Positions 60,939-64,000 of a DNA stretch of 64,000 nt are shown here, one piece after another. Origin of the DNA: CAWCDJ01 sp963836015. Lineage in GTDB: Bacteria; Acidobacteriota; Terriglobia; Bryobacterales; Bryobacteraceae. Position numbers and translations under genes: made by a program. Positions within the stretch are counted from its first letter, which is position 1. Every line of letters begins with the position of its first letter. The notes below the pieces were generated by a model. The model saw only the letters and a program-made list of their open reading frames with translations. It was not told the DNA's origin and searched no databases. The stretch lies in assembly GCA_963836015.1 (NCBI GenBank), contig CAWIIF010000009.1:62001-126000 (forward strand). Direction: 5' to 3'.

Positions 60939-61490
60939 TCAGATCATTTCGGTCAGCAGTTCGGGCCGGGGATGCGGAATCACCACTTTGTTCACCAGCA
61001 TGCCCTTTTGACCCACTACCTGCGCACCCGCGTCCACCGCACTCTGCACCGCCGCCACGTTTCCCGTCAGGGTGACGAACGCCTTGCCGCCCAGCGCCAT
61101 CGCCAGCCGGATCTCGATCAGTTCCACGTTGGCGGCCTTTACCGCCGCGTCCGCTCCCTCGATCAGCGAGGCCACCGAGAACGATTCGACGATGCCCAGG
61201 GCGTCGAGCGTCTCCACCTTCGAGCTCCCCGCGATGGCGGGGAAAACCGCCTCGTGCAGGTTGGGGATCACGAACGAGTCGATCACCGAGAAATGTCCCG
61301 CGCTCACCCCCGCCGCTACGGCCGCCTGTACCGCGGCTACGTCGCCCTTCACCATCACCATGTACTTCCCCGAGCAGATGGAGCGCGACAGAAGCAGGTC
61401 CACATCCGAGGCCTTCAGCATGGCGTCGCAGGACTGGAAGCCCGCCGCGATGCTCGTAAGTTCGATTAATCCGATTGAATTCTTTGCCAT
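60939..61490 (-). CDS. pduT: Tandem BMC-domain microcompartment shell protein, PduT-like
   Basis: The 183-residue protein consists of two BMC repeats. The first is at 5-90 (IGLIELTSIAAGFQSCDAML, later YMVMVKGDVAAVQAAVAAG) and the second at 95-180 (ALGIVESFSVASLIEGADAA, later GGKAFVTLTGNVAAVQSAVD). Trimers of such proteins form hexagon-like tiles. The cysteine in SRSICSGKYM (residue 39) sits where PduT binds a [4Fe-4S] cluster at its central pore, which supports an electron-carrying shell tile. It starts three bases after the pduS-like stop. No other shell or enzyme gene is in the window. Confidence 0.82.
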   Translation of the reverse strand: MAKNSIGLIELTSIAAGFQSCDAMLKASDVDLLLSRSICSGKYMVMVKGDVAAVQAAVAAGVSAGHFSVIDSFVIPNLHEAVFPAIAGSSKVETLDALGIVESFSVASLIEGADAAVKAANVELIEIRLAMALGGKAFVTLTGNVAAVQSAVDAGAQVVGQKGMLVNKVVIPHPRPELLTEMI

Positions 61491-61493
61491 CTT

Positions 61494-62804
61494 CTATGCC
61501 GTGATCTCGACGTAATCCGCCGTGACGGCGTTCACCTTCCCGTCGATGCTGGAATGCACGTTGGCCCCCAGCTTCCCTTCTTCCACCCGCCCGACCACTT
61601 GCCCTTTTTTGACGCGTTTGCCTTCCTGGACCGCCGGAATCGCGGCCTGCCCGGCATGCTGCTTCATCTTGATCCTCACCATCGCGGGGCGGCACTCCGG
61701 CTGCCGGTAGGGCGTCTCGCGCTCGTACTCTTCGATCTGCAGCCGCTTGCGCAGTTGCGAGAGCGGCACGCGCCGGTACTCCTTCATCGGGTGCACTTCC
61801 ACCGGCTTCTGCTGCACGAACTTCAGCCCGGCCGCGCGGCGGTCCACTTTCCCCTGGTCGCAAGCCTCCTTGGGGTACAGGTCCTCGGGACAGGCGTACA
61901 ACGTGCAGAGCCCGCACGCGCAGCACAGCTCCGACCACTGGTTCCAGATGTCGCCGCCGGTCAGGGTGAACCCCAGGCTGCGCATGACCTTGTGCGGCAT
62001 TACCTCATAGCCCAGCAGGTAGCGCGGGCAGAACTCGGTGCAGTAGCTGCACTGGTCGCAGGCCGATTTGCCGATCTGGTTCATCTCCTGCTGCGACCTC
62101 GTCCGCCGCGTCATCAGGTAATGGTCGCGCGGCAGCACGATGAGCCCGCCCGTGGTCTTCGTCACCACGTCGTCCACATCGAACGTGAGGGTGCCCATCA
62201 TAATGCCGCTGATGAACACTCCGAAATCCGCGATCGTCGCACCGCCGGCCATCGCGATCAGCTCGCGGAACGGCGTGCCCACCGGCGCCCAGAACGATTT
62301 CGGCTCGGCCACGGCCCCGCACACCGAAAGAAACTTCGCGGTCACCGGTTTGCCCTGCTCGGCCTGGTTGACGTTATACAGCGTCTCGACGTTGTTCACC
62401 ACGCAGCCCACGTTCAGAGGGATGCCGGCCGGCGGAATGAGCCTCCCGGTGGCTGTGTACACCAGTTCGTACTCGTCGCCCGAAGGGTAGAAATCGCCCA
62501 GCATCACGAACTCGATCCGGTCGTTCCGCAGGCTGTGGCGCAGGGCCTCCAACGATTCCGCGTTCTTGGTCTTCACGCCGAACTTCCCCTGCTTCGCCCC
62601 TGTGGAGTCCATCATGGTCGTCATGCCCGCCAGGATCTCCGCGGGGAAGTGCTTCATCAGCTCGGCGTCTTTGTGAATCAGCGGCTCGCACTCCGCGCCG
62701 TTGGCGATCAGGTACTCCACTTGAGACTGCGCCTTGACATACGTGGGGAATCCGGCCCCGCCGGCGCCCACCACGCCGCATTCGCGCAACTTCTCACTGA
62801 GCAT
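61494..62804 (-). CDS. pduS: PduS/RnfC-like SLBB flavoprotein with two [4Fe-4S] motifs
   Basis: The 436-residue protein starts with the glycine-rich VVGAGGAGFPTYVKAQSQVE, characteristic of the RnfC/NuoF-type FMN-binding domain. The SLBB domain region lies around 150-230, followed by two ferredoxin-type clusters: CDQCSYCTEFCP near 248 and CCACGLCTLYACP near 290. The C-terminal 80 residues are a lipoyl-like domain (VQEGKRVKKGQVVGRVEEGK). It matches PduS, the corrin reductase of propanediol microcompartments. With the PduT-like tile encoded three bases downstream, it could move electrons across a shell. The start lacks a clear ribosome site. Confidence 0.84.
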   Translation of the reverse strand: MLSEKLRECGVVGAGGAGFPTYVKAQSQVEYLIANGAECEPLIHKDAELMKHFPAEILAGMTTMMDSTGAKQGKFGVKTKNAESLEALRHSLRNDRIEFVMLGDFYPSGDEYELVYTATGRLIPPAGIPLNVGCVVNNVETLYNVNQAEQGKPVTAKFLSVCGAVAEPKSFWAPVGTPFRELIAMAGGATIADFGVFISGIMMGTLTFDVDDVVTKTTGGLIVLPRDHYLMTRRTRSQQEMNQIGKSACDQCSYCTEFCPRYLLGYEVMPHKVMRSLGFTLTGGDIWNQWSELCCACGLCTLYACPEDLYPKEACDQGKVDRRAAGLKFVQQKPVEVHPMKEYRRVPLSQLRKRLQIEEYERETPYRQPECRPAMVRIKMKQHAGQAAIPAVQEGKRVKKGQVVGRVEEGKLGANVHSSIDGKVNAVTADYVEITA

Positions 62805-62856
62805 AAATAAGAGGATACCAGTGTGCGGATATGCGCCGTAGCGCTACAATCGCGCC

Positions 62857-63636
62857 ATGCCCAATCCCCTGGCCGCCGTCACCGGCGCGTCCGCCGGCAT
62901 TGGCGCGGAGTTCGCGCGCCAACTGGCCGCCCGCGGCTACGATCTGTTGTTGATCGCCCGCCGCCTGGAGCGCCTGGAGAAAATGGTCGCGGAGCTGCCC
63001 GGCCGCGCGGAGCCTTTCGCGGCCGACCTTGCCGTGCCGGAAGATCTCGAACGCGTGGCGGCGCGCCTGGCGTCCGACCCGCGCCTCGCCCTGCTGGTGA
63101 ACAACGCCGGCTTCGGCACCCGCGGCAGATTCTTCGAGGCGCCCTTCGAGGACCAGGCCCGCATGCACCGCGTCCACATCGATGCCATCCTGCGGCTCAC
63201 GCATGCCGCACTCCCCGGCATGATGCGGCGCAACCAGGGCGGCGTCATCAACGTATCCTCGGTGGCCGCGTTCGCACGCAGCACCGCCAACGTCAGCTAC
63301 TGCGCCACCAAATCGTGGATCAATGCTTTCACGGAGGGTGTGTATCTGGAATTGCACGGCATCGGCTCGAAGGTGACGGTTCAGGCGCTATGCCCCGGTT
63401 TCACCTATACCGAGTTCCATGATGCGCTGGGCATGGATCGCGGCGCGATCCCGCGCTGGCTGTGGATGAGCGCCGCGGACGTGGTAGGCGCGTCGCTTGC
63501 CGGCCTGGACAGGGGAAAACTGTTCGTCATCCCGGGGTGGAAATACCGGCTTTTCGTCTCCTGGTTCAGCCGCCTGCCGGCCGGGATCCGGGTCCGCCTG
63601 GAAGCCAGGTCTCCGCACACGCGCAACCGGCTTTGA
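62857..63636 (+). CDS. Short-chain dehydrogenase/reductase
   Basis: The 259-residue protein has all classical SDR motifs: the cofactor loop VTGASAGIGAEFARQL at the N-terminus, LLVNNAGFGTRG near 80, a serine in INVSSVAAFARS near 132, and the catalytic YCATK near 147-151. An arginine pair after strand 2 (IARRLERLEKM) suggests NADP preference. The C-terminus (RGKLFVIPGWKYRLFVSWFS) contains a hydrophobic stretch seen in the DltE/YqjQ-like branch. It is divergent from the pduS-like gene with 52 bases between. Substrate is unknown. Confidence 0.88.
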   Translation: MPNPLAAVTGASAGIGAEFARQLAARGYDLLLIARRLERLEKMVAELPGRAEPFAADLAVPEDLERVAARLASDPRLALLVNNAGFGTRGRFFEAPFEDQARMHRVHIDAILRLTHAALPGMMRRNQGGVINVSSVAAFARSTANVSYCATKSWINAFTEGVYLELHGIGSKVTVQALCPGFTYTEFHDALGMDRGAIPRWLWMSAADVVGASLAGLDRGKLFVIPGWKYRLFVSWFSRLPAGIRVRLEARSPHTRNRL

Positions 63637-63645
63637 CCATCCAGC

Positions 63646-64000
63646 CTACGTTTCCTTCCGCCTGCGGCGGAGCACACTCAGCCCGATCAGGCCCGCTCCC
63701 GACAGCGCCATCGTCAGCGGCTCCGGGGCGGGAACCGGATCCGGCGGGATCAACGGAACAAAGTCCACGTGCGTAGAGGCGGTGAACGTGCCGTTTACCG
63801 TCTGCGAGAGAACGTAGGTGGCGTTTGTGTTCTTCCACTTCACGTTCCCGCTGCTGCCGGCCGGCGAGCTTGTACCGAAGACGTCCCCCAGCGACAGGGA
63901 AAGCGTCAGGGGCTTACCCGCCTCCAGGTCCTTTCGGAAGAAGGGCACCAGATCGAAACTCGTGATCCCGCTGAGTGCGATCGTTTGCGTTCCGCTCAGG
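63646..64000 (-). CDS. PEP-CTERM sorting-domain protein, N-terminal part cut by window edge
   Basis: The frame is open to the right edge, so only the last 117 or so residues are seen. The C-terminus is a PEP-CTERM signal: VPAPEPLTMALSGAG with the PEP motif, a hydrophobic helix (LTMALSGAGLIGLSVL), and the basic tail RRRRKET. Such proteins are exported and processed by exosortase for surface display. The visible part (ITSFDLVPFFRKDLEAGKPL, then DVFGTSSPAGSSGNVKWKN) is beta-rich and unassigned. It converges with the SDR gene nine bases away. No exosortase gene is in this window. Confidence 0.75.
   Translation of the reverse strand, partial: LSGTQTIALSGITSFDLVPFFRKDLEAGKPLTLSLSLGDVFGTSSPAGSSGNVKWKNTNATYVLSQTVNGTFTASTHVDFVPLIPPDPVPAPEPLTMALSGAGLIGLSVLRRRRKET

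Noticed and set aside
1..64000. tRNA, rRNA, CRISPR arrays, insertion sequences, phage genes
   Set aside because: None was recognised: no cloverleaf-like segments in the gaps, no regularly spaced repeats, no transposase or integrase motifs.

Overview
The window reads as a high-GC chromosome segment from an Acidobacteriota bacterium of the Solibacter/Bryobacter type. Four protein families point there: duplicated-permease (ADOP) proteins with a PadR regulator, a BlaR1-like M56 peptidase carrying a TIGR03435 domain, a TIGR03437 C-terminal domain, and an acidobacterial VWFA-related protein (TIGR03436 type). Large TonB receptors with carboxypeptidase-regulatory N-termini, CRTAC1 (FG-GAP/ASPIC) proteins, an ECF sigma factor coupled to a TPR Ser/Thr kinase, and a PEP-CTERM tail fit the same group. 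The identification rests on family content, not on a marker gene. No rRNA, tRNA, CRISPR array, insertion sequence or prophage was seen.

Layout. 1-5450: a cut-off small membrane protein, an S9 peptidase with an unusual C-terminal extension, a DoxX-like membrane protein whose reading frame is scrambled in the middle, a squalene-cyclase-like toroid protein and a methyltransferase. 5500-11700: an ECF sigma factor translationally coupled to a kinase-TPR protein, a patatin phospholipase, and a second, membrane-anchored kinase broken by a frameshift. 11700-19450: exonuclease III, a YedY-like molybdoenzyme with its (frameshifted) cytochrome b561, a DUF711 protein, an F420-dependent-reductase-like protein, the M56/BlaI signalling pair with two tandem operators, and a 5'-3' exonuclease that probably starts at CTG. 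19500-27000: two convergent TonB receptors sharing a strong terminator, and a secreted TPR protein.

27000-39750 is the most unusual stretch. A run of same-strand genes encodes secreted proteins: two CRTAC1 proteins, a TolB-like propeller with one CxxCH haem site, a YVTN propeller fused to a di-haem peroxidase-like module, and a second propeller. These are followed by a RidA homologue and a substrate-binding protein with an extra half-domain. Four successive junctions are ATGA stop-start overlaps, so five genes are almost certainly translated as one coupled unit. A 918-residue putative glycosidase-like protein follows. I take this as the best candidate for an undescribed system, probably periplasmic redox chemistry coupled to binding of a small molecule; the function is inference.

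39850-56450: a DUF5671-like membrane protein, a PadR/ADOP pair, a DUF1858 protein overlapping an ADP-forming acyl-CoA synthetase-GNAT fusion, an AMP-forming acyl-CoA ligase, a universal stress protein, a small HExxH protein, an isolated flaG-fliS pair, recN, a 45-residue zinc-ribbon-like small gene and clpB. 56450-64000: a TIGR03437 protein with two frameshifts, mutY coupled to an S24/LexA-like protein without a DNA-binding domain, an acidobacterial VWA protein, a pduT-pduS-like microcompartment pair, an SDR oxidoreductase and the tail of a PEP-CTERM protein.

Four genes carry single-base frameshifts. Most are an apparent extra G in a (T/C)CGG context, which suggests a systematic sequencing artefact as much as real decay.
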